From Pseudomonas sp. NC02 (lineage in GTDB: Bacteria > Pseudomonadota > Gammaproteobacteria > Pseudomonadales > Pseudomonadaceae), in NCBI RefSeq assembly GCF_002874965.1, contig NZ_CP025624.1, positions 5,890,001 through 5,954,000 on the forward strand: a stretch of 64,000 nt of DNA. Reading direction: 5' to 3'. The notes under the pieces were generated by a model, which ran no database searches, was not told where the DNA came from, and saw only the letters and a program-made list of their open reading frames with translations. The position numbers and the translations under genes are program-made. Below are positions 43,642 through 52,909 of the stretch, piece after piece. Position 1 is the stretch's first letter. The number at the start of each line of letters is the position of its first letter.

Positions 43642-45801
43642 TCACTTGGCGCGATGAAGTTGGCGCAGGTTGCCAATCACCGAAGCCAGGGCGCGGTCGA
43701 ACAACAGCGCATCATCCAGGGTTCGCACCGCGCCGCGCTTGAACTCCAGGGCCAGTTCAAGCGGATTTTTTTCCAATACCTTGAGGCCGGTTCGATTGAC
43801 GAAAATGCAGGTATTGCCCGGCGCAATAATCGCCGTCAGCTTGCAACGCAGGGTGTTTTCGGCGTCTTCCTGAAATTCCACCCAGCAACCGATCCGCAGT
43901 TGGCGAACCTTGAGCAGGTCGGGATCATCTTCCGGCAGGCTCGCCTCGATGGCCGGTGCCGCGGGACTGAGGACGAATGCCTCGCGCACCTCGACTTGCG
44001 ACAGCGACGGTTGTTCCTCGGCACTGCCCCGGAACGACTGGACATGCAGGGTTTGCAAGCGGGTGAAAAATTCCCGGGTAATGAAGGGATCGAATGCCGC
44101 GCCGCTCAACCCATCGCGCAAGGCTTTCAGCAAGCCTGGCAACTGCTCCAGCAGGTGCCGGCCGGCTTCGGTGTCTTCGCTGAGGCCGACACTCCAGATC
44201 AACTCGTCCATGGTGCGCAACCCGGCCAGCCATTGTGGCGAGTGCTCGCCATGCTTCAGGCACGCCAGCAACAGCACCTGGCTCCAGGCCTGTTGCAGGA
44301 ACTGCACCACGACCTCGGGCAGTACTTTGCCCAGCAACCGCAGATTGAGGGCTTCGGCTACACGCTGACGAGCGATTTCGGTACGGGCGCGCCCTTCTTC
44401 CGCATCGCGGGTACGTTGCTCCAGCAATTCGCTGCGGCGTCGCTCGTCATGGGTAAACGCGGTGAACTCGGTCAGTAACTGGGAAAAGATTGCCGGATCA
44501 TCCACAAAATCGTTCAGCAACCGCTGCACCACCTGCTCGATGTGCAGGTACAGGCTGTCGCGCTGATAATCGTCGCGCTGGCTCCAGCCCATGGCCGCCG
44601 AAGCGATTTCATTGAGCAAGCGTCGCGCCGGGTGATTGGTGCGGCTGAAAAAACTCTTGTCCAGCACCGCCACTTTCAGCATCGGAATCTGCAGGCGCGC
44701 GATCAGCGCCTTGAGGGACTCGGGCACCGTACCGTCATTGAGGATGAACTCGAACAGCATGGCGATCAGGTTGATCACATCCTCGTCCGCATCCTCCACC
44801 ACCCGCGACTTGCCGCTCTTGACGCTGACCCGGGTCAGCAGTTGTTCAAGCTGGTTGCGCAGGTCGAAATCATCCTCGACCTCAGGCTCAGGCACATATT
44901 GCTGCAAATGGGAGAGCAGGCGCAGCAGGTCACGGGTGGAGATGGGCTGGGTCTCGGCGCTGGCTTCCAGCGTGGGTGCCACGCTGCCGCGCACTGCCGA
45001 CAGCAATTCCTGCAACGCCGCGAAAACTTCCTGGCCGCTGTCGTCTGCCGGGTGGCCGGCAATCGGCGGGGTGTCTTCAGGCAACTCGGCCGTGGCGACG
45101 GCGCGCCGCGATGGCACGGCCTTGAGTTCGGGCAATACGCCGGTGGCGATCAGCAACTGATTGGCTTCGCCGTACAACAGATCAGCGTCACTGAGCACGT
45201 ATTTCTCAAACAGCTTGAGAATGATCAGCTTGACCCGGATTTCCACGCCAAGGCTGCGTCCTGCTTGCAGAAAAAACGCGCACAGCATTGCCGGGCCCAG
45301 GGGGTTGTCCCGATCATCCAGGCGTTTGTCGAGCAAGGCATTCAGCCGGGCTGTCAATTGCCCAAGGGCGAGCCCGTCACGGCGCAGCACCTTGCCCAGC
45401 ATGGCCTCGAGCGCGACGGCTTTTTCCAGCTCATCGCCCGAGACCCCGGGCGCCGCGGTGTAGGACACCACCGGAATCAGTTGCAGCTCACCGCGCTCCA
45501 CGTTGCCAAGATTGGCAAACGCTTCGTAGAGTTGCTCCATGAAGCCACGCTCGAAATTCTTGCGCTTGAGGCGCAGGTCGCGCATGGCCTCAAAGAAAAT
45601 ACCGTGGTCGACGTTACTGCGGGTCTTGTCGGCCATTTCGAACAGGGTGTCGTCGGCGTTATCAAACAGCTCCTGCAGTCCCTGCCTGAGTTGCTGCGCC
45701 GCCTTGTCACGGACCTGGAGCAACACCACCGGCAGGCGGGCGAGCGGCGATGGCGTCGCCCGTGCCTTATTGATCGGCACCACCTTCCCGTCATTGTGCA
45801 T
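43642..45801 (-). CDS. DUF1631 protein with PilZ-like C-terminus
   Basis: 719 aa, mostly helical cytoplasmic protein of the DUF1631 family. Central regions are rich in Leu/Asp/Glu helices, and LFDNADDTLFEMADKTRSNVDHGIFFEAMRDLRLKRKNFERGF is the conserved N-terminal block. The last ~95 residues (RIGCWVEFQEDAENTLRCKLTAIIAPGNTCIFVNRTGLKVLEK) look like a PilZ fold, but I do not see the full RxxxR and D/NxSxxG c-di-GMP motifs. ATG 45801 has AGGAGG nine bases before it. Position equals PA4523. A c-di-GMP or surface-attachment role is speculative. Confidence 0.82.
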   Translation of the reverse strand: MHNDGKVVPINKARATPSPLARLPVVLLQVRDKAAQQLRQGLQELFDNADDTLFEMADKTRSNVDHGIFFEAMRDLRLKRKNFERGFMEQLYEAFANLGNVERGELQLIPVVSYTAAPGVSGDELEKAVALEAMLGKVLRRDGLALGQLTARLNALLDKRLDDRDNPLGPAMLCAFFLQAGRSLGVEIRVKLIILKLFEKYVLSDADLLYGEANQLLIATGVLPELKAVPSRRAVATAELPEDTPPIAGHPADDSGQEVFAALQELLSAVRGSVAPTLEASAETQPISTRDLLRLLSHLQQYVPEPEVEDDFDLRNQLEQLLTRVSVKSGKSRVVEDADEDVINLIAMLFEFILNDGTVPESLKALIARLQIPMLKVAVLDKSFFSRTNHPARRLLNEIASAAMGWSQRDDYQRDSLYLHIEQVVQRLLNDFVDDPAIFSQLLTEFTAFTHDERRRSELLEQRTRDAEEGRARTEIARQRVAEALNLRLLGKVLPEVVVQFLQQAWSQVLLLACLKHGEHSPQWLAGLRTMDELIWSVGLSEDTEAGRHLLEQLPGLLKALRDGLSGAAFDPFITREFFTRLQTLHVQSFRGSAEEQPSLSQVEVREAFVLSPAAPAIEASLPEDDPDLLKVRQLRIGCWVEFQEDAENTLRCKLTAIIAPGNTCIFVNRTGLKVLEKNPLELALEFKRGAVRTLDDALLFDRALASVIGNLRQLHRAK

Positions 45802-46083
45802 CCTGGCCTCCTGAAACGGCGGTATTCGATTGTGTGAAGGATCGGTGCAGCAACGGCGCGAAGCACGCCGGGGCACTGCGAAAATCGGGCTATCACCGTG
45901 ACGTCAAAGCTATGACGCCAATTGCAAGGCGCGAGATTATCTTGCAAATGAGGGTTGTTGCGCCAGCGAACTCTGTGATTGCCGTGTAAATGAACATCGC
46001 GCACCGCACCCGAGGTGCCAGTTGCCTTGGGTTCAGGCCCGCCCTGCCCCTATAATCCAGGCACTTTGTTTGTGGAGCCTGTT

Positions 46084-46932
46084 ATGCCCAATCTTCGTCT
46101 AGCCGACCTGACCGCCGAAATCGAAGCCAACGTGCGTCGCGCACTGCTGGAAGACATCGGCAGCGGGGATATCACCGCACAACTGATCCCCGCCGAACGC
46201 CTGGCCAAGGCCACGATCATCACGCGCGACGCCGCCGTCATCAGCGGCACGGCCTGGGTGGAAGCGGTGTTTCGCCAATTGGACCCACGCGTCGCGGTGC
46301 ATTGGCAGGTGCGCGACGGCGAACGTGTCAGCCCCAACCAGGCGCTGTTTCACCTTGAAGGCCCGGCCCGCTCGCTGCTCAGTGGCGAGCGTTGCGCGCT
46401 GAATTTCCTGCAACTGTTGTCAGGCGTTGCCACCCGCGCCCAATACCTGGCGGACTTTGTCGCGTCCACCCAGGTCAAGCTGCTGGATACACGCAAGACA
46501 TTGCCCGGCCTGCGCCTGGCGCAAAAATATGCAGTGACCTGCGGTGGTTGCCACAACCACCGCATCGGCCTGTATGACGCGTTCCTGATCAAGGAAAACC
46601 ATATCGCAGCCTGCGGCGGCATTGCCCAGGCCATCAGCGCCGCCCACAAGATCGCCCCGGGCAAGCCGGTGGAAATCGAAGTGGAAAGCCTGGAGGAACT
46701 GCGTGAGGCACTGGCGGCGGGCGCCGACATCATCATGCTGGATGAGCTGAGCCTGGATGACATGCGCGAAGCGGTGCGCCTGAACAACGGCAAAGCCAAG
46801 CTGGAGGCCAGTGGCGGGATCAACGAAAGCACCCTGCTGCCCATCGCTGAAACCGGCGTGGACTACATCTCCATCGGGGCGATGACCAAGGATGTGAAGG
46901 CGGTGGATTTGTCGATGCGGCTTAGTCTCTGA
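46084..46932 (+). CDS. nadC: Nicotinate-nucleotide pyrophosphorylase (quinolinate PRTase)
   Basis: 282 aa; makes nicotinate mononucleotide from quinolinate and PRPP in de novo NAD synthesis. [55 protein letters not shown] and LEASGGI...[12 protein letters not shown] are family blocks. ATG 46084 has GGAG nine bases upstream. Divergent from the DUF1631 gene. Followed by a palindromic repeat. Confidence 0.95.
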   Translation: MPNLRLADLTAEIEANVRRALLEDIGSGDITAQLIPAERLAKATIITRDAAVISGTAWVEAVFRQLDPRVAVHWQVRDGERVSPNQALFHLEGPARSLLSGERCALNFLQLLSGVATRAQYLADFVASTQVKLLDTRKTLPGLRLAQKYAVTCGGCHNHRIGLYDAFLIKENHIAACGGIAQAISAAHKIAPGKPVEIEVESLEELREALAAGADIIMLDELSLDDMREAVRLNNGKAKLEASGGINESTLLPIAETGVDYISIGAMTKDVKAVDLSMRLSL

Positions 46933-46960
46933 AACGCCCTTGAATGTAAGCGCCTGCTTT

Positions 46961-47055
46961 TGTGGCGAGGGAGCTTGCTCCCGCTGGAGTGCGCAGCGCT
47001 CCCAAGGTTTTTGGGGTCGCTTGGCAACCCAGCGGGAGCAAGCTCCCTCGCCACA
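46961..47055. repeat. Palindromic pair, TGTGGCGAGGGAGCTTGCTC type
   Basis: Perfect 27-base arms (46961-46987 and 47029-47055). A third REP-like subtype, between nadC and a small gene. Confidence 0.9.
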
Positions 47056-47066
47056 TCAAACTTGTG

Positions 47067-47372
47067 TCAGATCGCGAGATTGTTCATCCCGCAATACTCG
47101 TTCCAGTCGACACCCAACACCTCGGCCGCTTCCTTGTGCAAAGCCAGGCGCGCCGCCTCGAACGCTTCGGGGGTGGAGGTGTACTTCAGGGTCAGTTCCC
47201 ATGGCTGCAGGCCCTGGGCCTCGGCCTCATCCTCAAACGCCCATTGGATCTGGTCCCTTTGATCATCGGCGCTCAGGTCCTTGATCTCATCCAGCAGTTC
47301 CGGCGACTCCGCGACGTACTTTTTGAGGGCTGCTTCGTGCCGCGCTTCCTGGGTCATTTCTTGTGTGGTCAT
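47067..47372 (-). CDS. Small conserved protein, probably DUF6388
   Basis: 101 aa, acidic, predicted helical, no signal peptide or membrane segment. MTTQEMTQEARHEAALKKYVAESPELLDEIKDLS and a C-terminal VDWNEYCGMNNLAI look like the DUF6388 family of pseudomonads, from memory. Function unknown. Between a REP pair and tRNA-Thr. Confidence 0.7.
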   Translation of the reverse strand: MTTQEMTQEARHEAALKKYVAESPELLDEIKDLSADDQRDQIQWAFEDEAEAQGLQPWELTLKYTSTPEAFEAARLALHKEAAEVLGVDWNEYCGMNNLAI

Positions 47373-47508
47373 GTCGTTCTCTTAGATCGAGGAATGGGGA
47401 TGCATCTGGGTCATCAAGGTCGCGCAGATACAAAAGAACAGGCATGAATACCGGTTCGTCTGGCCTTCAGAACCATTCTGGGATCATCTGAAAACTGTGT
47501 TGCCTTTG

Positions 47509-47581
47509 TGCCCGAGACAGGAATCGAACCTGCGACCTTCGCGTTACGAGTGCGCTGCTCTACCGGCTGAGCTACACGGGC
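47509..47581 (-). tRNA. tRNA-Thr (CGT)
   Basis: 73-base cloverleaf on the minus strand, with anticodon CGT in the loop CTCGTAA, D-arm GCTCAGCCGGTAGAGC and T-loop GGTTCGATTCC. Acceptor pairs GCCCGTG/CTCGGGC, with one U-U mismatch. The 3' CCA is not encoded. A tRNA-Thr next to pilA/tfpO is also known in P. aeruginosa. Confidence 0.93.
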
Positions 47582-47620
47582 GGTGGGCTAAAGCTAGCAC
47601 TGCCTTGGACGTCCGGCAAC

Positions 47621-49030
47621 TCACTGCATTTCGAGGGCAATCACGCCTTGCACCCAAAAGCGTGGCTGCAGGTGACCGTTACTCAGGCCCATGTAGTGCT
47701 CGCTGCGCTCCTTGAGTCGGGGCACATCACGAATCGCGACGAACACCAGCAAGCCGACGGCCACGACGCTCGCGGCCATCCACACCCTGTACAACGCCGA
47801 CACCGGGGCGACCGATGGAGCGCGCCACACATGCAATCCCATCAGCCAGCCAACCACCAGCGCCAGCCAGAGTTGCGACACCGGCATCACGATTACCCCA
47901 TCCACCTGTGCCTGGGTCAGTGCACCGATCAGCGAGGCAAACAGGCACAGGCGCAGCAGGTCCACGGGCGCCAATGACAACGCACGCTTACGCAACACGT
48001 CCAAGGTTGACCAACCCGCCCACGCGACCAACGCGATCACGCACAGCGTCGACGGTACGCCCCATTCGCTGGCCCACTGCAGAATCGCCTGGTGAGGGTG
48101 AGCGGCAATGTCGTTGGCGATGTCGGCAAAATGCATCGGCCCGAAACCCAGCCAGGGCCGCTCGATAATCATGCTCCAGGCCTGCCACCATATCGGCCCA
48201 CGCCCCGAGAGGCTGGTGGTCAGTCGATCTACGGCACCATTGGAAATTACAATCCCCAAGTACCCTGCCAGCACCGTGAAGACCAACCAATACAACACTA
48301 ACCCACAGGCCAGTGCCGCCAACTGCCAGCCCAGCCAACGGCGCCCCTGCGGCCCCAGGAACATCAGCACGCACCCGGCAGCGCCCATACCGAGCCAGGT
48401 GCCGCGGGTACCGCCACCGATCGCGATCAGCCACCAGACACACAGCAGGGCGAACACCGCGCCCCGCGCTGGACGAGCGACGTTTGAAGCCAGCAAGGGA
48501 AGCGCCAGCAGCGGCAGGGTGAAGGTCTGGAACTGACCGTAGAAACGTTTATTGGAGAACCCGGACAACAGCAAATCGGTATTCACGATTGCTTCGCCGC
48601 TGGTGAAGGCGAGGACCCCGGCGTGCAGATATTGAATGCTTTTAACCATGCACAGCAGCAATACGAACAGGACCAATACACGATCCAGGGACTCATCCCC
48701 ATTGCGCCTGGCCCGGCTGAAAGCCACAGCAGTGGCGCAACAACTGATGAGCAGCGCCAGCTCGGTCAACGCCCAGAGTGGCTGGTGGGCCAACAGGGCC
48801 GAAACCAGCCCCGCGCCCCCGATCAGCGACACCCCGAGCGCTGTCGACCTGTCTACGCATCGCTCTGCCTGCGGCAAGCACAGCCCATACACCACCGCAC
48901 ACAGCGCCACCGATATCTGCACCGCACGTTGCCAGTCATGGCTACTGAACGGCGCGCAGATCGCCAGCATCAGCAGACACATAACCACGACGAGGAATAT
49001 GTTCCCCCGCTGCTGGACAGACGACGTCAT
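47621..49030 (-). CDS. tfpO: Pilin O-oligosaccharyltransferase-like (TfpO/PilO, Wzy_C family)
   Basis: 469-aa polytopic inner-membrane protein with about 11 hydrophobic segments. The periplasmic block RLTTSLSGRGPIWWQAWSMIIERPWLGFGPMHFAD...HPHQAILQWASEWGVP is the Wzy/WaaL/PglL-type catalytic region, with two His in AAHPHQ. It lies just after pilA on the same strand and just before tRNA-Thr, the arrangement of group I P. aeruginosa, where TfpO transfers an O-antigen unit to the pilin C-terminal Ser. That target is inference here. ATG 49030 follows AGAGG; an earlier TTG adds two residues. Confidence 0.72.
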   Translation of the reverse strand: MTSSVQQRGNIFLVVVMCLLMLAICAPFSSHDWQRAVQISVALCAVVYGLCLPQAERCVDRSTALGVSLIGGAGLVSALLAHQPLWALTELALLISCCATAVAFSRARRNGDESLDRVLVLFVLLLCMVKSIQYLHAGVLAFTSGEAIVNTDLLLSGFSNKRFYGQFQTFTLPLLALPLLASNVARPARGAVFALLCVWWLIAIGGGTRGTWLGMGAAGCVLMFLGPQGRRWLGWQLAALACGLVLYWLVFTVLAGYLGIVISNGAVDRLTTSLSGRGPIWWQAWSMIIERPWLGFGPMHFADIANDIAAHPHQAILQWASEWGVPSTLCVIALVAWAGWSTLDVLRKRALSLAPVDLLRLCLFASLIGALTQAQVDGVIVMPVSQLWLALVVGWLMGLHVWRAPSVAPVSALYRVWMAASVVAVGLLVFVAIRDVPRLKERSEHYMGLSNGHLQPRFWVQGVIALEMQ

Positions 49031-49116
49031 CGGCAACCTCTACTTCCTTGTGATGGGCGTAGAGCGGTTTACACACACGCTCTTCCTTGCTGCGTAAACA
49101 GTAGACGACCTGATGA

Positions 49117-49530
49117 TCACGCGCCGCCGGAAGCACAACCTTTAGCGGCGTATTGGTCTTCTGCCGTGGTGGTGCACTTCCAGCCGGTTGTGGCGCTACG
49201 GGTCAAGGTGATGATCTTGCCCAGGACCGGCGCGGGTGCATCGAGGATTTCACAGGCAATCGTGCCAGCACCGGTGGCGATGTCGCCGGTCACGTCAATC
49301 TTGCAGTTGGCCGTTGGGCTGGTCCCGCCAATCAACGCCAGGGTCGGTGGCGTCCCCTGGTTCAGCGTGTCTTCAAAGCCCGCCTTCAACGCGGAGACTT
49401 CGGCCAGCCCTGCGGTAAACTTGGCCTTGGCCTGGTGCTTGGTGTACATGGGCAGGCCGATGGTGGCCAAAATGCCGATGATTGCCACGACGATCAACAA
49501 TTCGATCAAGGTAAAACCTTTCTGACGCAT
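49117..49530 (-). CDS. pilA: Type IV major pilin PilA
   Basis: 137-aa prepilin with a short leader MRQKG cut by PilD before FTLIELLIVVAIIGILATIGLP, then the conserved helix. Mature length 132, shorter than P. aeruginosa pilins (~145). A C-terminal disulfide loop is formed by Cys in WKCTTT and KGC, and the chain ends CASGGA. ATG 49530 is fixed by the leader; GGAGAG stands upstream. The upstream in-frame extension is not a pilin leader. I find no clear sigma-54 -24/-12 motif in the 200 bases before it. Confidence 0.9.
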   Translation of the reverse strand: MRQKGFTLIELLIVVAIIGILATIGLPMYTKHQAKAKFTAGLAEVSALKAGFEDTLNQGTPPTLALIGGTSPTANCKIDVTGDIATGAGTIACEILDAPAPVLGKIITLTRSATTGWKCTTTAEDQYAAKGCASGGA

Positions 49531-49731
49531 CACATTCACTCTCCAGAATAAAACCTTTCGCGAGGCGCATCCTGCACCCCGTCTCGGCAACCGCGCCAGT
49601 GTACTCACCCCCGCGCAACCAATGCTGAACAAGACGCACAAACTGACATTTTTTCGCTCACGGCGAGCCTGCCCGAATCCGTCACCTGACTAAGCTATAA
49701 ATCTTCCACTGTCTGTGTGCGGAACCGTGAA

Positions 49732-50940
49732 ATGAATGATGTTTCAGCGATCTATGCCTGGGAAGGCGTCAACCGCAAAGGGCGCAAGGTCTCCGGAGAA
49801 ACCCGCGGTCACAATCCCGCCCTGATCAAGGCACTGCTGCGCCAGCAAGGTATCAATCCTGGGCGCGTACGCAAGAAATTCGCCGGTTGGCCGAGCCTCG
49901 CCCTGCCGGTCAAACCGGCAGAGATCGCCCTCTTCACCCGCCAATTGGCGACGCTGCTGAAGGCTGGTATCGCACTTTTACAGGCGCTGGATATCATCGC
50001 CGAGGGCTTCGACAACCGGCATATGGGGGCGCTGGTACAAGGCTTGAAGCAGGAGATCGCCGCCGGCAGCAGCCTGGCTGTCGCCTTGCAGAAATACCCA
50101 CGCTACTTCGATGATCTGTACTGCAACCTGGTTGCGGCGGGCGAACAGGCGGGCGCACTCGAAGCGCTGCTGGAAAGGGTGGCCATTCACCTGGAAAAAA
50201 GCGAACAGCTGAAAGCCAGAATCAAGAAGGCCATGACCTATCCCGTGACGGTACTGGCAGTCGCCACCGCTGTCAGCGCAATCCTGCTGATTCACGTGGT
50301 GCCGCAGTTTCAGGGGTTGTTTGCCGGCGTCGATGCACAACTGCCGGGCTTTACCCTGGGCGTCATCAGCCTGTCGGAGTTCATGCAGCAAAGCTGGTGG
50401 ATGCTGATCCTGGCCGCGGGTGCCGGTTTCGCAGGAATGCGCAAAGCCTATCGCTCGTCCACAGGCTTTCGCCACTGGCTCGATGCCAGTTTGTTGAAAG
50501 CTCCCGTGGCAGGCACACTGCTGAAAAAATCGGCGGTCGCCCGCTATGCTCGCACGCTCTCGACCACCTTCGCGGCGGGCGTTCCATTGGTGCAGGCATT
50601 GGATTCCGTGGCCGGCGCCACGGGTAACGGGCAGTTCAAACAGGCAATCAATCGTATGCGGCACGACGTTGCAACCGGAATCCAGCTGAATGAATCCATG
50701 GCCATAAGCGGCCTGTTTCCAGGCATGGCGATCCAGATGACGGCTATCGGCGAGGAGTCGGGCACCCTCGATAACATGCTGGAAAAAGTCGCCTGCCACT
50801 ACGAGGCTGACGTCGATAACCTGGTGGACAACCTTACCAGCCTCATGGAGCCGCTGATCATGGTGGTACTCGGCGGCATCGTCGGGGCATTGGTGCTGGC
50901 CATGTACCTGCCGATCTTTCAACTCGGTACAGCCTTTTGA
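49732..50940 (+). CDS. pilC: Type IV pilus inner-membrane platform protein PilC
   Basis: 402 aa, two repeats of the T2SSF (GspF) domain, with membrane segments near VLAVATAVSAILLIHVVPQF, MLILAAGAGFAGM and LIMVVLGGIVGALVLAMYLPIF. The N-terminal YAWEGVNRKGRKVSGETRG is typical. It anchors the pilus motors. pilB, normally between pilA and pilC, is absent, so the extension ATPase must be elsewhere if pili are made. ATG 49732 with weak GGAACC upstream. Its TGA overlaps the pilD TTG. Confidence 0.9.
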   Translation: MNDVSAIYAWEGVNRKGRKVSGETRGHNPALIKALLRQQGINPGRVRKKFAGWPSLALPVKPAEIALFTRQLATLLKAGIALLQALDIIAEGFDNRHMGALVQGLKQEIAAGSSLAVALQKYPRYFDDLYCNLVAAGEQAGALEALLERVAIHLEKSEQLKARIKKAMTYPVTVLAVATAVSAILLIHVVPQFQGLFAGVDAQLPGFTLGVISLSEFMQQSWWMLILAAGAGFAGMRKAYRSSTGFRHWLDASLLKAPVAGTLLKKSAVARYARTLSTTFAAGVPLVQALDSVAGATGNGQFKQAINRMRHDVATGIQLNESMAISGLFPGMAIQMTAIGEESGTLDNMLEKVACHYEADVDNLVDNLTSLMEPLIMVVLGGIVGALVLAMYLPIFQLGTAF

Positions 50941-51815
50941 GCACGCCACTGACTGAGATCCTCGTTTATCAGCCGTGGGTGTTTGTGTCAGGCGCGTTGC
51001 TGCTGGGCTTGATTGTCGGCAGTTTTATCAACGTGCTGGTATGGCGCCTGCCGAAGATGCTGGAACGTGAATGGCGAGCCCAGGCCCATGAAGTACTGGG
51101 CCTTCCCGCCGAGCCTGTCGCCGCGCCCTATAACCTGATGCACCCAAACTCCTGCTGCCCGCGTTGCAACCACCCGATTCGCCCCTGGGAGAATATTCCG
51201 CTGCTCAGTTATGTACTGCTCAAGGGACGTTGCTCAAGTTGCCATCAACCTATTGGCGCGCGTTATCCCATCACCGAACTGGCGTGCGGGCTGATCTCGG
51301 CGGTTGTCGCCTGGCATTTCGGTTTTGGCTGGGCAGCCGGGGCGGTGTTGTTGTTGAGTTGGGGCTTGCTGGCGATGAGCCTGATCGATGCAGACCACCA
51401 ACTGCTGCCGGATGTGCTGGTGCTGCCGTTGCTGTGGCTGGGCCTGATCCTCAACAGCTTTGGCGTTTTTGTGTCATTGCACGATGCGCTGTGGGGCGCG
51501 GTAGCCGGTTACATGAGCCTGTGGTCGGTGTTCTGGGTGTTCAAACTGATTACCGGCAAGGATGGGATGGGGCACGGGGATTTCAAGCTGCTGGCCATGC
51601 TCGGTGCCTGGGGCGGCTGGCAGATCCTGCCGATGACGCTGTTGCTGTCTTCCCTGGTGGGTGTGATGGGAGGCCTGATTCTATTGCGCCTGCGCAAAGC
51701 CCACGCATCCACTCCAATGCCTTTTGGTCCGTATCTGGCAATTGCCGGCTGGATTGCATTGCTCTGGGGTGGTCAAATAACCGACTTCTATTTGCAGTCT
51801 GTCGGTTTCAGATGA
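50937..51815 (+). CDS. pilD: Prepilin peptidase/N-methyltransferase PilD
   Basis: 292 aa inner-membrane aspartic protease that cleaves and N-methylates prepilins and pseudopilins. Zinc-binding [15 protein letters not shown]...CSSC in the cytosolic loop, and the two catalytic Asp in [12 protein letters not shown] and [18 protein letters not shown]. Starts at TTG 50937 inside the pilC stop (translational coupling). coaE overlaps its end by four bases. Also processes type II secretion pseudopilins, which explains its retention without pilB. Confidence 0.92.
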   Translation: MSTPLTEILVYQPWVFVSGALLLGLIVGSFINVLVWRLPKMLEREWRAQAHEVLGLPAEPVAAPYNLMHPNSCCPRCNHPIRPWENIPLLSYVLLKGRCSSCHQPIGARYPITELACGLISAVVAWHFGFGWAAGAVLLLSWGLLAMSLIDADHQLLPDVLVLPLLWLGLILNSFGVFVSLHDALWGAVAGYMSLWSVFWVFKLITGKDGMGHGDFKLLAMLGAWGGWQILPMTLLLSSLVGVMGGLILLRLRKAHASTPMPFGPYLAIAGWIALLWGGQITDFYLQSVGFR

Positions 51816-52435
51816 CCACTTCTGTCGCAACACCCTGGATTCTTGGCCTCACTGGCGGCATCGGCAGTGGCAAAAGCGCGGCCGCCGAACACTTCGTCCG
51901 GCTTGGCGTGGACTTGATTGACGCCGACCACGCCGCGCGCTGGGTAGTCGAACCCGGGCGCCCTGCCCTGGCGCAGATTGCCGGGCATTTCGGTGCGGGT
52001 GTGCTGCAGCCTGACGGGCAACTGGACCGCGGCGCGTTGCGCAAGCTGATCTTCGAAGTGCCCGACGAGCGCCGCTGGCTGGAGGCGTTGCTGCACCCGC
52101 TGATCGCCGAGGAGATTCGCAGCCACCTGGCGCGTGCACAATCGCCTTACGCGATCCTGGTGTCACCACTGCTGATCGAGTCCGGCCAGTACACCATGAC
52201 CCAGCGGGTGCTGGTGATCGACGTGCCGCAATCGTTGCAGATACAGCGTACCCTGCAACGCGATGGCATCAGCGAAGCGCAGGTGCAGGCGATTCTCAAG
52301 GCCCAGGCCACCCGTGAAGACCGCCTGCGCCATGCCGATGACGTGCTGGTCAATGACCAGGACCTGGCCCGGCTGCACGCCGAGGTCGAGCGACTGCACC
52401 ACTTTTACCTTACTTTGCGTGGAGGCCGATCATGA
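51812..52435 (+). CDS. coaE: Dephospho-CoA kinase
   Basis: 207 aa. Phosphorylates dephospho-CoA in the last step of CoA synthesis. P-loop [17 protein letters not shown] (residues ~10-26), then [11 protein letters not shown] and the adenylate-kinase-like [15 protein letters not shown] overlaps the pilD TGA (ATGA) and its own TGA overlaps yacG in the same way. The long open stretch upstream is the pilD frame read out of phase. Confidence 0.94.
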   Translation: MTTSVATPWILGLTGGIGSGKSAAAEHFVRLGVDLIDADHAARWVVEPGRPALAQIAGHFGAGVLQPDGQLDRGALRKLIFEVPDERRWLEALLHPLIAEEIRSHLARAQSPYAILVSPLLIESGQYTMTQRVLVIDVPQSLQIQRTLQRDGISEAQVQAILKAQATREDRLRHADDVLVNDQDLARLHAEVERLHHFYLTLRGGRS

Positions 52436-52632
52436 GCCAACCCTTGAACGTCGAATGCCCAACCTGCGGCGCACCTGTGGAATGGAAAGCAGAAAACGTC
52501 AACCGTCCCTTCTGTTCGGACCGTTGCAAACTGATCGACCTGGGCGCCTGGGCGTCCGAGGAACACAAGATCCCGGTCAGTCCGGACGCCGAGGACGACC
52601 TGTTCTCCGAAGACTTTCAGCCCAAACACTAA
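52432..52632 (+). CDS. yacG: DNA gyrase inhibitor YacG
   Basis: 66-aa zinc-ribbon protein. Four ligands in [12 protein letters not shown] and [24 protein letters not shown] (Cys9, Cys12, Cys28, Cys32), then an acidic tail. YacG binds GyrB and blocks DNA binding. ATGA overlap with coaE; pilD-coaE-yacG is a known linkage in gammaproteobacteria. Confidence 0.94.
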   Translation: MSQPLNVECPTCGAPVEWKAENVNRPFCSDRCKLIDLGAWASEEHKIPVSPDAEDDLFSEDFQPKH

Positions 52633-52844
52633 GGCCGCATAAAGCCATAGTCCTGCTGGTCGTCGAGATTCTCTGCAAGGTACTGCAGCTCGTCGGCCAG
52701 GTCTTCAAAACTGCGCACGCCCTTGCTCTGCTGCACCACCGCACTGAGCATGGCGCGCAGGGTCAAGCCCGGGTCAAAGCCGATTTCCTGCGCCGCGTCC
52801 TGGCTTCTGCGTAACTCCTGCCGTGCCCACTCGTACACACTCAT
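52629..52844 (-). CDS. Small conserved protein, 71 aa, unknown function
   Basis: [33 protein letters not shown]..., amphipathic helices, no signal or membrane segment, acidic C-terminus. Small proteins starting [14 protein letters not shown] stand here in other pseudomonads, as far as I recall. ATG 52844 has AGGAG ten bases upstream; an earlier start (52913) would overlap the neighbour. Convergent overlap of four bases with yacG. Confidence 0.75.
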   Translation of the reverse strand: MSVYEWARQELRRSQDAAQEIGFDPGLTLRAMLSAVVQQSKGVRSFEDLADELQYLAENLDDQQDYGFMRP

Positions 52845-52909
52845 GATTCCGTGCTCCTGGAAATTTTGCAGAGCATGCGACCACTTGCGCGTGCGGCATT
52901 TGACCTGGA

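Noticed and set aside
49531-49731. Sigma-54 promoter for pilA
   Set aside because: GG-GC spacing near 49608-49620 and other candidates is wrong; no TGGCAC-N5-TTGC match.
51164-51811. Longer start for coaE reaching back into pilD
   Set aside because: These codons are pilD read in another frame; ATG 51812 gives the proper kinase start and an ATGA overlap.
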